From: Nemophila menziesii | Lineage: Eukaryota > Streptophyta > Magnoliopsida > Boraginales > Hydrophyllaceae | DNA length: 64,000 nucleotides | Direction of reading: 5' to 3' | NCBI GenBank assembly: GCA_029959085.1 | Contig: JARWIR010000003.1 | Coordinates: forward strand, 25,621,505 to 25,685,504 | Shown here: positions 44,417 through 54,303 of the stretch, one piece after another | How positions within the stretch are numbered: the stretch's first letter is position 1 | How the letters are laid out: every line of letters begins with the position of its first letter | The notes under the pieces: model-generated | What the model was told of the DNA's origin: nothing | The model's input: the letters and a program-made list of their open reading frames with translations, nothing else | The model's database searches: none | Made by a program: the position numbers and the translations under genes

Positions 44417-45949
44417 TGGTGTCGCCTAAGGTGTGATAAAATAATGAATAAAATAAGTGCAAATAAACACCCTAGGCTGAGCACGGTTCTGCAAGTATTA
44501 CATGACGTATGCAAGTTTTAATGATAAATAGAATTCGTTCCTCAGAGACTACGAAAGTTATGCAATTTATTTAGTGCAGATATAAAAGCTAGAATAATAA
44601 TACGCAAGAAAATAAAGACTAAAGAGATTTTTATTTGGTTTTTATAAAGAGAAAATTAAAACTAATAAATTAAAGATAGGAAATAAAATAAAATTAAAGA
44701 AGATAGTATGATAGTTTAGCTCGAGATATTAGCAAGTAATCCCCATAAGTTTTGGTTATTCTATCGTTTAAGGGTGAATTAAGTAATATGCAATAATCAG
44801 GATTCTAAATTCCCATACCTTTGACCTTGAGAGCGACTAAGGGGGCTACAGACACACCATGATGCAGCCTAAACTTAGGGTTATCAAATGCTACTAAGGA
44901 CCTAAGCAATTCAATTCCAAACATGGTGATAGTGGTGAAAGCATACCCTAATGATTATCTAATTAGGTTGATTTGTCAGGTCTAAACCTTATTCTAGACG
45001 TTATGTGGTGTTTCAATAATTGGACACCCAGTTAAGGTGATCATCTAACTACTATTAAGGTAATCCTATACGTTTGCGTCCGCAAGAAAAACAGACAATA
45101 AATCAAAACACATAAAAAGAACATAAAACGTGAATTCCAATTAAATACCGTAGTATCCCAAATTAGATAGAAAAACTAGGGTTCATACATATATGCTAAA
45201 TCTCAAGCTAATTTATTTAATTCATACTAATAAATAAAATTAAAGAATTACAGAATTGAAGGTTGAAGAAGACATGATTGATGCACAGCTCCTTCCAGAC
45301 TTCTCTTCTTGTGTTGTAGCTTCTTCCTGGCTTAAGGTTTAGCCAATGATGATTTTATAATGATACGAGGCTGTATTTATAGTGTATAGGAAGACCTAAT
45401 TTGTTTTCTTGAAGGAGAAGGTAAGTATTGAACTCATAGCCCAACTCAAATTCGTAACCCTAAAATATGGAATCAGCCCCGTTTTCGTTTTGGTCCTAAC
45501 AACTTCAATACTTATTCGTTTGACGCGTATGAGTTGAAATTCATCGTCTCGGAAAAATATTTAACTTTTCTCTTGACCGTTCTTTCAAATTTCTCACTGA
45601 TTTTGAGATATAAGCTGATTTGTGGTCGTGGGTGGTGAAATGCAGATTTATGGCAGCTTTTCCTTTTCCATATTTTAGCTTTTGTTTCCTTATCTTCAAT
45701 TTCAATGTTTATTCTCTTTCCTTTAGCTCTTAGAATTGACTTGGACTCTAATTAATTACCATATATCTTTAAAGCTTCACACTAAATAAATAATTAAACC
45801 GAATATGCTCTAAAAATAATAAATAATTAATTCAAGACACATAATAGGAAAGTGTACTAAATGATGATAAAATCGACCTACACTTTAATATATACACCTA
45901 AAATGATGTCTCCAACTAGGATTAATTCATGACAAATAGGGGGACATCA
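44417..45949 (-). mobile_element. LTR3 (subfamily X)
   Basis: 1,533 bp, TGATGTCCCCC (45949) to ...GCGACACCA (44417). Minus-strand TATAAATA near 45368-45377. Its outer edge cuts the gag of the next copy exactly within the LPP codons at 45950. Confidence 0.85.
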
Positions 45950-47224
45950 CGGAGGCAATTTCTTTCCACTTCATAATTCAACTGCATAACAAGCATCATC
46001 TTTGGGAGCAATAGTATCACTTGGGAGTTGCCCTTTTGGCCTATTCTGAAGTGAACTCGCCATATGTGAGAGGGTATGCTCGAGATTTTTAATTTCCTTT
46101 GACTGGGTTAGGAATCTTTGATGGCTTATCTTCACGTTTTCTTCAAATAATCCCATAAGTTCCATTATACTCGGATCCAAACTCGAAGGTTGTTCTTGTG
46201 TAGCTTGTTGCGTTGAACATTGAGGTGGTTCTTAATAAAATTCTTCATAATTTGGCGCTTCTTGATAGATCGGTTGTGTTTGATAATAATATTGAGGCCG
46301 AGTTTAATAAGTAACTTGGGTTTTTTACCCAAATCTGATTCTGTGGAGAGTGATAATTGGCGTAATTTTCTTGAGGCTGATAATAACCGTTAGAATAACG
46401 GTTTCTTTGATGAAATACTAAGGAAATCGAAGCTAGATTATTCATACAACTCTCCCACGAATGATTTCTTGTTCCACAACCAGGACATGAAGGTAAATTG
46501 CGTACTAGATTTACCTGAGCTATTGATCGTGCTTACTCTTGTATGTCCTTGAGTTGTTGGTTTAGTTCTTTGATCCTTAGAGATTCTAAGGTATCTTTTC
46601 GTTTTTCTAATTCAATCGGCCAACTTCTCTCGGTATCAAGATCTCTTTCCATAATAGTATTAGCTTCTGCATGATCTAATAACATGAAACTTCCATCTCT
46701 AAACAAATCTGCTTATAGAACATGATTAAATGATATTTGGGCGAGGAGACATGGAATGGACACCTCACTTTCTTCTCTTTAAAACGTAACCATGCTTCAC
46801 CAACACTTTCCCCTTCTTTTTGCATAAATTGGTCAAACTCCAACATATCTTTTAAACATCTACTAACCGGATAGAATCGGTCTTGGAATTTTGCTTGGAG
46901 TTTATCCCAATCTGGAATCAAATCAGGGAGTTTGGAATCATACCAATCGCTTGCACTACCAGTCAAGAAGGATTGGAACATAACGTAGTACATTTGTTCA
47001 TGTGTAACATCTTTGATGATATAAGCGTCACAGATCTGCATAAATTTCTGGACATAACACACCGGATCTTCATGTGCAGCACCGCTAAACTCTCCATGAC
47101 TCGCAAAGTACGCTATCATGCCTGGATTAGGTCGGAATTGAGTGGCTTGGATTTCAGGAGTGCGGATTCCTATGGGTTGCACTCTGAATGAGATTGGAAG
47201 ATCAAGTTTCCTCGGGCTTCCCAT
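45950..47224 (-). pseudogene. Athila-like gag (X type), frameshifted and truncated
   Basis: Starts MGSPRKL at 47224. Residues 25-170 match the retrotransposon gag (capsid) domain: FRPNPGMIAYFASHGEFSG, EDPVCYVQKFMQICDAY, FQSFLTGSASDWY and KFQDRFYP. A frameshift near 46720 disrupts the part after CPFHVSSP. Later segments in other frames give CPGCGTRNHSWESCMNNLAS (zinc-finger-like, about 46490-46430), Gln/Tyr-rich repeats with stops, and LFEENVKISHQRFLTQSKE (46180-45971), ending at VEL*SGKKLPP where LTR3 begins. Gag would form the particle shell. The leader and primer site are intact upstream. Confidence 0.85.
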
Positions 47225-47320
47225 CTGTAAAATATGTAAGACAAAACTAAAAACAAAAGCGTAAAATAGAACTAACTAAAATAAAAGCACTAAATAAATG
47301 CACAAGGACTAACGATGTAG

Positions 47321-47338
47321 TCCCCGGCAGCGGCGCCA
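47321..47338 (-). other. tRNA-Asp primer binding site (LTR4)
   Basis: The minus strand reads TGGCGCCGCTGCCGGGGA, one mismatch to the tRNA-Asp 3' end; identical to 363-380. Confidence 0.9.
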
Positions 47339-47344
47339 AAAACT

Positions 47345-48894
47345 TGGTGTCGACTAGGGCATGATAAAATAAATGAAAATAAACACCCTAGCCTAAACAC
47401 GTTACTCACTTCAAGTATCACAGATTGTATGCAAGTTTTAATTATAAATAAGATTCGTTCCTCAGAGACTACGAAAGTTAGAGAGAAGTTATGAAAATAT
47501 CAAGTGCAAATACGAAAGCTAGAATAATATTACGCAAGAACTAAAAGACAATAATTTTTGTTTGATTTTTTATAAGGAAATCTAACTAAAGAAAATAAGG
47601 ACAGGAAAGTAAATAAGAGAAGGATGATAGTATGAGAGTTTAGCTTGAGATATAGCAAATAATCCCCACTAGACTTGTTTATTCTAATCATGTAAGAGAG
47701 AATTATGTAGAATTGCAATAACCAGGATTCTAAATTCCTCCTAACCCCCTTCTGGGTGTACTTAGGTGGAGACCTCACAATTACCAAGGGACTTAACTAA
47801 GTTGCTCTTACGCCACTAGGTTCTTAGATGAGACTGGCATGCAATAATGATCGGTGGTTAAATCAAACCTTAATGACTATCTAGTTAGGTAAGTCCGTCA
47901 GGATCACTACCGCACACTAGACATTTATGTGGTGTTTCAATAATTGGATAAACCTTACGGGTGACCATCTAACTACTATTAAGATAATCCTATACATTTG
48001 CAACCGCAAGGAAAACAGACAATAAATCAAAGTACGTAAAATAGAGAATAAAACACTAATTCATTTAAATATTATAATCCTAAATTAAAATAGATGTAAA
48101 ACAAGTCTAGGGTTCATAAACATATGCTAAATATCAAGCTAAAATAGAATTAGTTTATACTAGAGAAATAAAAGAAAACAATTACAAATTTGAAGGCTTG
48201 TGTAGACATAATTTAAGCTCAGCTCCTTCCAGACTTCTCTTCTCGTGTTGTAAGCTTCCTCTTGGCTTAAGGATTGGTCAAGGATGTGTTTCTACTGAAT
48301 AAAGGGCATATTTATAGGGTATTCCTAAGCATAGGTCGGATTATTGGAGTAGAGGGAAAGTAACATGACTCTTTTCCAAATCAAATTTGTTACCTAAAAT
48401 ATTGAAAAAATAAAAATATGCGGCTGTTTTGTTTTGGACGTAACCCTTTCGTTTTAACTCCAAATTTCACACTATTTATATCAAAACGACGGTGTTGAAA
48501 AGATCTACACTTTCTCTTCATATCGTTCTTCTAAATTCCCAGCCGTGTTTGAGTTAGGATCACTTTATTGGACGTAGCTATTGAAATTCAGATGTACTTG
48601 GCAACTTTTCTATTCCTAGATTATCTTTTACTTCCTTTATCTCCAATTTCCATCATTATCTCATTCCCTTATCTCTTAGAATTGATTTGACATCTAATTA
48701 ATTACCATATATATTTAAAGCTTCACAATTAACAAACAATTAAACCAAATATGCTCTAAAAATAATAAATCATCACATCAAGACAAGAAATAAGAAAATA
48801 TAAAAATATAAGTAAAAATCGACATTTACATTATTAAATACATCTAAATAATGTCTCCAACCTATATTAATTCATCACAAATAGGGAAATATTA
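47345..48894 (-). mobile_element. LTR4 (subfamily X, 5' LTR of the composite)
   Basis: 1,550 bp. The inner end is ...GTCGACACCA beside the primer site. The outer end has decayed to TAATATTTCCC where other copies read TGATGTCTCCC. Minus-strand CTATAAATATG near 48305-48316 is the likely TATA box. Confidence 0.85.
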
Positions 48895-48899
48895 GCAAC
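48895..48899. repeat. Target-site duplication, right (Athila-like composite)
   Basis: GCAAC, two changes from GCAGG at 35321-35325; see that entry. Confidence 0.55.
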
Positions 48900-48977
48900 T
48901 ATGCTCATGGTTACACAACCATGTACTAAATTTTGGGCGACCTATCCCCTATATTATTCACATAGGGTAAGGATTTT

Positions 48978-49403
48978 ATGGCCCAATATCCAAAAGAGTG
49001 TATACCATACTCTCTTTTATTTAGGTTATTATTTTTTGTTGCAGGTACAACGATATCAGGGTTATATGCAATTATGCTTCTTAAACTTAGTGAATATTAT
49101 CGAGGTGAAAAAGGCATTCCACAACAAACTACAATATTGGATGGTGCTAACTTCTTATTGAGTTGTCTTATGTGGCCACTCATTACAAGTACTCATTGTT
49201 GTGACATACAACTTTACCACTTAATCCCCTGTTGCGGGGACCTCCTTGTCTTTTTCTCTTGGTCCAAGTATTTATCGAGCCTTGGACTCACTTTGACTCA
49301 ACCTTTGGGTTACTGTGGGAATTATCTTGCTTTTATCTTCACTATTTTCACCTTCACGGTATCATCCTTGATCTCTAGTCACAATTTGCATCGAAATTCA
49401 TGA
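48978..49403 (+). CDS. Unrecognised hydrophobic ORF of the tandem unit (unit B, uninterrupted)
   Basis: 141 codons from ATG 48978. Hydrophobic stretches near residues 12-35 (LLFRLLFFVAGTTISGLYAIM), 58-70 and 115-133 (YLAFIFTIFTFTVSSLIS) suggest membrane segments. The same frame and the same C-terminal SSHxLHRN occur in units A and C, but there it is broken by a 26-bp insertion and stops; in unit B the insertion is absent and the frame is open. It matches no family I know. It may be a decayed exon (TTTGTTGCAG precedes GTAC) or chance openness. Confidence 0.35.
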   Translation: MAQYPKECIPYSLLFRLLFFVAGTTISGLYAIMLLKLSEYYRGEKGIPQQTTILDGANFLLSCLMWPLITSTHCCDIQLYHLIPCCGDLLVFFSWSKYLSSLGLTLTQPLGYCGNYLAFIFTIFTFTVSSLISSHNLHRNS

Positions 49404-50601
49404 TACTACACCATAAATATGTCAAAGCACACTAATATGACGTAAACTTTCAAAACTACCCAAAAATTATAAAAGGTGAATTTTTTAACAAAATGACGCA
49501 TAAGACGACTCAATAGTATATAATATAATAAAAGAGATTGAGTCATAAGATGCATGATAAGTTCCTGAAACATAATAGGTTCACGAAGAACGAAGAATGA
49601 TGAAAGTACTAATATCAAAAAGTTCTTGAAGTATGAAAATCCCATAGAAAAATAAAGAAGAATGACTCACAAAAAATACCAAAATATAAGAGTTCTTAAA
49701 TAATAAATAGTGAATTAAGCATGAGAATGCATGAAGCGTGTGAATGCTTTAAAATAATATTTTATCCCATAACGTTATCTTTAATAGTATTATGTAATGG
49801 AATATTACAGAAGAATCTGGATTCCTTTCTATCTTAAGAAGACGGTGAAAAGTTTCTCAGACATGAAGTATCACATCATAATGCAATTGTTTGGCTAGTT
49901 AATTGAACAAATACAATAAAAATTCAATCGAAATGTATTAGAATTATGTACAGACTCACTGGACCCATGTGTAGATGAAAACATGGCATATTATTTTATG
50001 ATTAAATGAAATGTCGTTGACGTGACATGTATTTACTTATGATGACATTTTGTTCTAGAGATTTAAGAAATCGACGGTTGATATTGCCTTTTCAGACCAT
50101 GTTGAGATTTTATTTTATTTCATAAGATCAACCTATAATATAACTATTTGGATCTCACATACTCCTAAATTATGTAAATTACTTTCTCACAAGGACAATT
50201 CAACTATAATATTCAAAGAGAATTCATTGTATATCAATGAATTAACGGCTGCCAGTTTGAGACATGGTGAAAAATATTTCATCAGAATCTTTCTATAGTA
50301 TATTCAATGAAATATTGTTATTTACTTTCAGCAAATATTTTAAAGCACAATTCAAGATATTCATCTGCTAAAGTAATACTACATACGACTTTCCAGTTAC
50401 AGACTAAAAGAATGGAAAATGATGTTTAAATAATTGGTTATCATAATTCATATCAAGCTGAGAGGATATGTGATAATTCAAACCTCCATTATTATAAGAA
50501 TACTATAACCATTTTCTCTGAACAAGTAAATGGTGTTTTCTACTTTCAACACATACTCACAAATAAAAATCTAGTATATTTCCCTAATTTTGAAATTCCA
50601 C

Positions 50602-50604
50602 TAT
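50602..50604. repeat. 3-bp target-site duplication TAT (CACTA, left)
   Basis: TAT directly before CACTA, and TAT again at 58273-58275. Unit C reads ...CATTATGTATTTCC at the empty site, with a single TAT. Confidence 0.85.
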
Positions 50605-50629
50605 CACTACAATAGGTCGCTGATTTACC

Positions 50630-50965
50630 GACGACACCTGTCGTCGGTAAACTGTCGTCCCTAGATATTGGTCGGTAAATTCGCTCTTGCCGACGGCGAT
50701 TCTGGGCTCTCGTCGATAAACCAACTTTTTTTACCGACGAGGACAACCTGTCGGCAAATCGTGGCTTACCGACGACGTCTAGTCTTGTCGCCGGTAATAT
50801 TTACCGAGTTACCGTCGGTATCGTATTAATTAAACGCCTTTTTTTGTATTTAAATACAATACGGACGACATTCTTCACATGAATGTCGTCGGTAAACATT
50901 ATTTTTTTATTATTTTTCTGCATGTTTACCGACGACATTCATGTGAAGAATGTCGTAGGTATTGT
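50630..50965. repeat. CACTA left subterminal repeat array
   Basis: About ten copies of TTTACCGACGAC / GTCGTCGGTAAA or close variants. 50870-50965 forms a long inverted repeat: AATACGGACGACATTCTTC...ATGTCGTCGGTAAACAT mirrored by ATGTTTACCGACGAC...GTCGTAGGTATTGT. Confidence 0.88.
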
Positions 50966-51260
50966 ATTATTTTTTTTTTAAATTTTAATTTTTTTTGTTT
51001 TTTTTAATTTTTTTTGTTTTTTATTTAAATTTAATTTTTATTTAGTTTGGTTTTTTGATTTTTTATAATTTAATTTACTAATACATGAGAATATAACTAG
51101 AAATCATGAATTATATTCATAAAATATAAATAAACCCGGGTAGTCAAACCTGGGAATAAAGTCAAACTCTCGGGAATAAAGTCAAAATATTACATAAAAC
51201 CATAAAAAAGTCATAAATGTAAACGTAAATAAAGTAAAAGTCATAAATATAAATAATCAA
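50966..51260. other. AT-rich 3' flank of the TNPA-like gene
   Basis: T-rich tracts then AT-rich sequence; no gene. Possible 3' UTR of the minus-strand TNPA-like gene. TTTATT at 51012-51040 (minus AATAAA) could serve as a poly(A) signal. Confidence 0.4.
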
Positions 51261-52879
51261 TCAAGGGCCGGATAAATCTTCTTCATTTTCATTATCTTCA
51301 CCGCCTTCACTAGCTTCACTAGCTTCACTATCTTCATCTTCATCGGAGACCAGAGGGAGACCATTTTTGGCACGAGATTCGTTGAGGCCTTTGAGCATTT
51401 TCGTGAAAAAATCATCGGACCTAGAGGAGCTCGGTGGAGTATCTTCATCCGGCATAGGAGGTAATCCTTGAAGTGCGCGGAGCTCGTTCATACCGTCGAA
51501 TATCTGCTGGATTTTTACCGCGTTTTTCTTCGCGGTCTTGTCCGAAACAGACGGTTTCAGGTCCTTTTTTTTCTTGAAGACAGCTCCGATTGACAGGATC
51601 CAGTTTCTACTCTTAGCCGGTTTCATCACCTCCTGTACCGTCTCCTTCAACGCTCCTATCTGCTCCTCCACTGGAACATCTTCAGCCGATTGCGACCCCG
51701 ACTCGATAACCCGATCTTCAAGCTTCTCCCTATAAACTCCCTTGTAATAAAATTTCAAATAAATAATTAATAAAACTAACAAAGAAATAAATTTAAAGTT
51801 AAATAATTAATTTTAAACAATAAAAAGGAAAATAGAACACTTACACTAGCCTGCTCCCATCTATCGTCAACCCAGCTGCCCTTCGCCCCGTCATAGCCCA
51901 AGTACTCGAAATATCCGCCCATTGGTGGAAGTGGGACCTCCTCTTGGGTCTGCTCGTCAATAAAGCTCAGGGGCTCCTTCGTATTAACCTTCAGCTTACC
52001 CTATAAAATATACATAAAAAATTATAATTATTAAAAAATTAAATTAAATAACTAATAAATTTTATTTTTACTTTAAGAAATTATACCTCGATAATCTCGT
52101 GTCGGTCTGGGTTTGGTTCCTAGAACCTAACTTGTTCGGCTTCTTCTGGTTCTGCCTATTCTTTTTATTAATCGCCGCCTGAGCCTATTACAATTCAAGT
52201 TAAAAAAAAAATTAAACACTAATTTAATAATAAAATAATTAAATTATAATTTTACCTTCTTGTTCGGGTCATTCATCATTTCAAGGGTCAGCTTCCAATC
52301 CTCGGGAAGCACATCTGGAGGACACTCGTCCGAATCCAAGTAATCGGCCTTCAGGTCATGCTTCCACCGCCTGTAGGTTGCGGCTTGAGACAACATGAGC
52401 TTCCCGCTGATAAAGTTCCAATCTTCGCGGGCCCTCCACTCCTCTAGGTCGAAAAACTCGTCTAGTTTTCCGAGAATCGTGACTTTTAGTCCCCTCGGTA
52501 CATCACTCCATGATCTATAGTAGGGAGGGACTGTTTCTCGGACCGCGAGCCCCACCACTTGGGCCACGTGCTTCCCATATTCACCGTATGGGTTCCACGT
52601 GTCATCCAAGATGCAGAAGTCGACTGGTAGGGGCCCACCTAATTTCTCTTTAGCATCATTGGCGGTTTTCAGGGTCGAAACATTTCTGGGTCTCCTCTTT
52701 CTCCTAACTGTTTAATGAAATTGTATTAAATAAATTACTAATTTATATTAATTGAATTTTATAAATTAATTTATATTACCGGGCGGCTGGTTACAGTCAT
52801 TAAAATTTGGGGGTTGATTCCGGTTCGGATCTTCACAGTTACCGTCACCCCTATGGTAATTCGGCATCACATCGGCCAT
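51261..52879 (-). CDS. TNPA-like CACTA protein (plant transposase_24 type), five exons
   Basis: Minus strand; ATG at 52879, stop at 51263-51261. Exons by GT-AG sites: 52879-52780, 52707-52256, 52184-52087, 52000-51845, 51740-51261. Exon 2 carries WNPYGEYGKHVAQVVGLAVR ... SWSDVPRGLKVTILGKLDEFFD ... WRAREDWNFISGKLMLSQAATYRRWKH, typical of plant En/Spm TNPA-like proteins. Exon 3 gives INKKNRQNQKK. Exon 5 is charged, with LPPMPDEDTPPSSSR and an acidic tail. In the family TNPA binds the subterminal repeats and acts with TNP2. Exons 1-2 and 4-5 join in frame; exon 3 to 4 is off by one base, from a small indel or a different splice site. The gene is otherwise open. Confidence 0.72.
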
Positions 52880-53924
52880 CTATAATTTAAATAAAATTAA
52901 TAAATTAGTTTTTTAAGACTATATACTATAAATTGCATTTTAGTCCCATTTTTATTAAAAATTACAAAAATACCCATATAAATTAAAAAATAATTTTTTT
53001 TTAAAAAGATTTTTAAAATTGTAATTTAGTCCTTATAATTTATATATTTACAAAAATAAAAATAATAATAATTTTAAAAGTCTATATATTATAAATTGTG
53101 TTTTAGTCCTCGTATTTTCAAAAATTACAAAAATACCCTAAAGTCCATAATATTTTTTAAAAGTTTTTTAATTTGCAATTTAGTCCTTATAGTTTATATA
53201 TTTACAAAAAATACCCTATAGTCATAAAAAATTGTAAAGTTTTTTAAATTGCATTTTAGTCCCTAAAGTTTTCATATTTACAAAAAAACCCTAAATTTCA
53301 CAAATATCAAAATTCTTAACATACACAAATTATAAAGTTTATAAAACTGCATTTTAGTCCACAAAGTTTTCTTATATACAAAAATAACCATATTTATTTG
53401 CACATAAATCCTTACATTTCACAATATCAAAAATCCAAAAATCCAAAAACCCTATCCAAACCCTAATTTTGCTAAAAATTAACAAAAATTCATGTTACAT
53501 GTTATATTGAACAACAAAATACATTTTAACAATACCTAAACTATCACAATATTTCGAAATTAACAAATAATCCAATACAAAATAAAAAAAATCAATTCAT
53601 AAATTAAAAAAAAAAGGGTTTTGATTCAGATTTTGTGTACATGTTACATGGAGATTGTGTTGAACATATCCAGCAATCCATGCCAAGCAAGAAGAGAGGA
53701 AAAACAAAAACAAAAAAAAGTTAGGAATTAATTTAGAAAAAAGGAAAAAAAAAATGAAGAAACAATAGAGTTTTGGCATGAAATCACTTACATTTGATGT
53801 TGTATGGGTGTTGGAATGGCTCAGAACAGCTCCTTCTACCTCGGAATCGAACTTTTTGAGAGAGTTTTGATGTTTTTGTGTTTCAGAAATGAGCTCGGTA
53901 GGGTTCAATAGATAAATTGTTTAT
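52880..53924 (-). other. 5' region of the TNPA-like gene with decayed repeats
   Basis: 52930-53400 holds about six degenerate copies (70-90 bp apart) of ATTGCATTTTAGTCC ... ATTTACAAAAATACCC. 53597-53908 (minus) is open and ends with a good donor-like AAATGTAAGTGA at about 53790, so it may be a 5' leader exon. No separate gene is convincing. Confidence 0.45.
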
Positions 53925-54250
53925 CGACGACACGCGTGTCGTCGGTAAACAGGTCAAACTCGTCGTTAAACGTGACACGCGTCAAACAGTCGTACGCATG
54001 ACTGTTGCGTGTCCTGGTTTACCGACGACTACTTTTCGCAAGTCGTCGGTAAACCCCTTGGGCGAGAAAATGGACCGCCCATTTTGACCAATGAATTTTG
54101 GATTTTCGTTTACCGACGACTTTCGGAAATGAATGTCGTCGTTAAACGTTTACCGACGACAGTCTTGAAATGAATGTTGTCGGTAAATATTTAACGACGA
54201 CATTCATTTCAAGAATGTCGTCGGTAAACCATAAATGTCGTCGGTAAAGT
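53925..54250. repeat. Internal cluster of CACTA subterminal-type motifs
   Basis: About ten TTTACCGACGAC / GTCGTCGGTAAA motifs and variants, including GTCGTCGTTAAAC, in inverted pairs, 3.3 kb inside the element and upstream of the TNPA-like gene. No CACTA terminus is present here. Confidence 0.85.
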
Positions 54251-54303
54251 TTATTTTTGTTTTTTCATTTCTTTTCTTTTTTTATTCTTTTTTAGATTGA
54301 GAT

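Larger units (their letters stand above)
35326..48894 (-). mobile_element. Composite of Athila-like elements with four same-orientation LTRs
   Basis: 13,569 bp. From high to low coordinate: LTR4, PBS, gag (truncated), LTR3, PBS, gag (partial), deletion, extra ORF, 3' UTR, PPT, LTR2, PBS, gag start, junction, 3' UTR, PPT, LTR1. LTR1, LTR3 and LTR4 belong to one subfamily (X); LTR2 belongs to subfamily Y, as at 387-1947. No copy has pol. The outermost LTRs are the most alike and are flanked by the presumed target duplication, so an X element is the host of the block. Confidence 0.85.
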
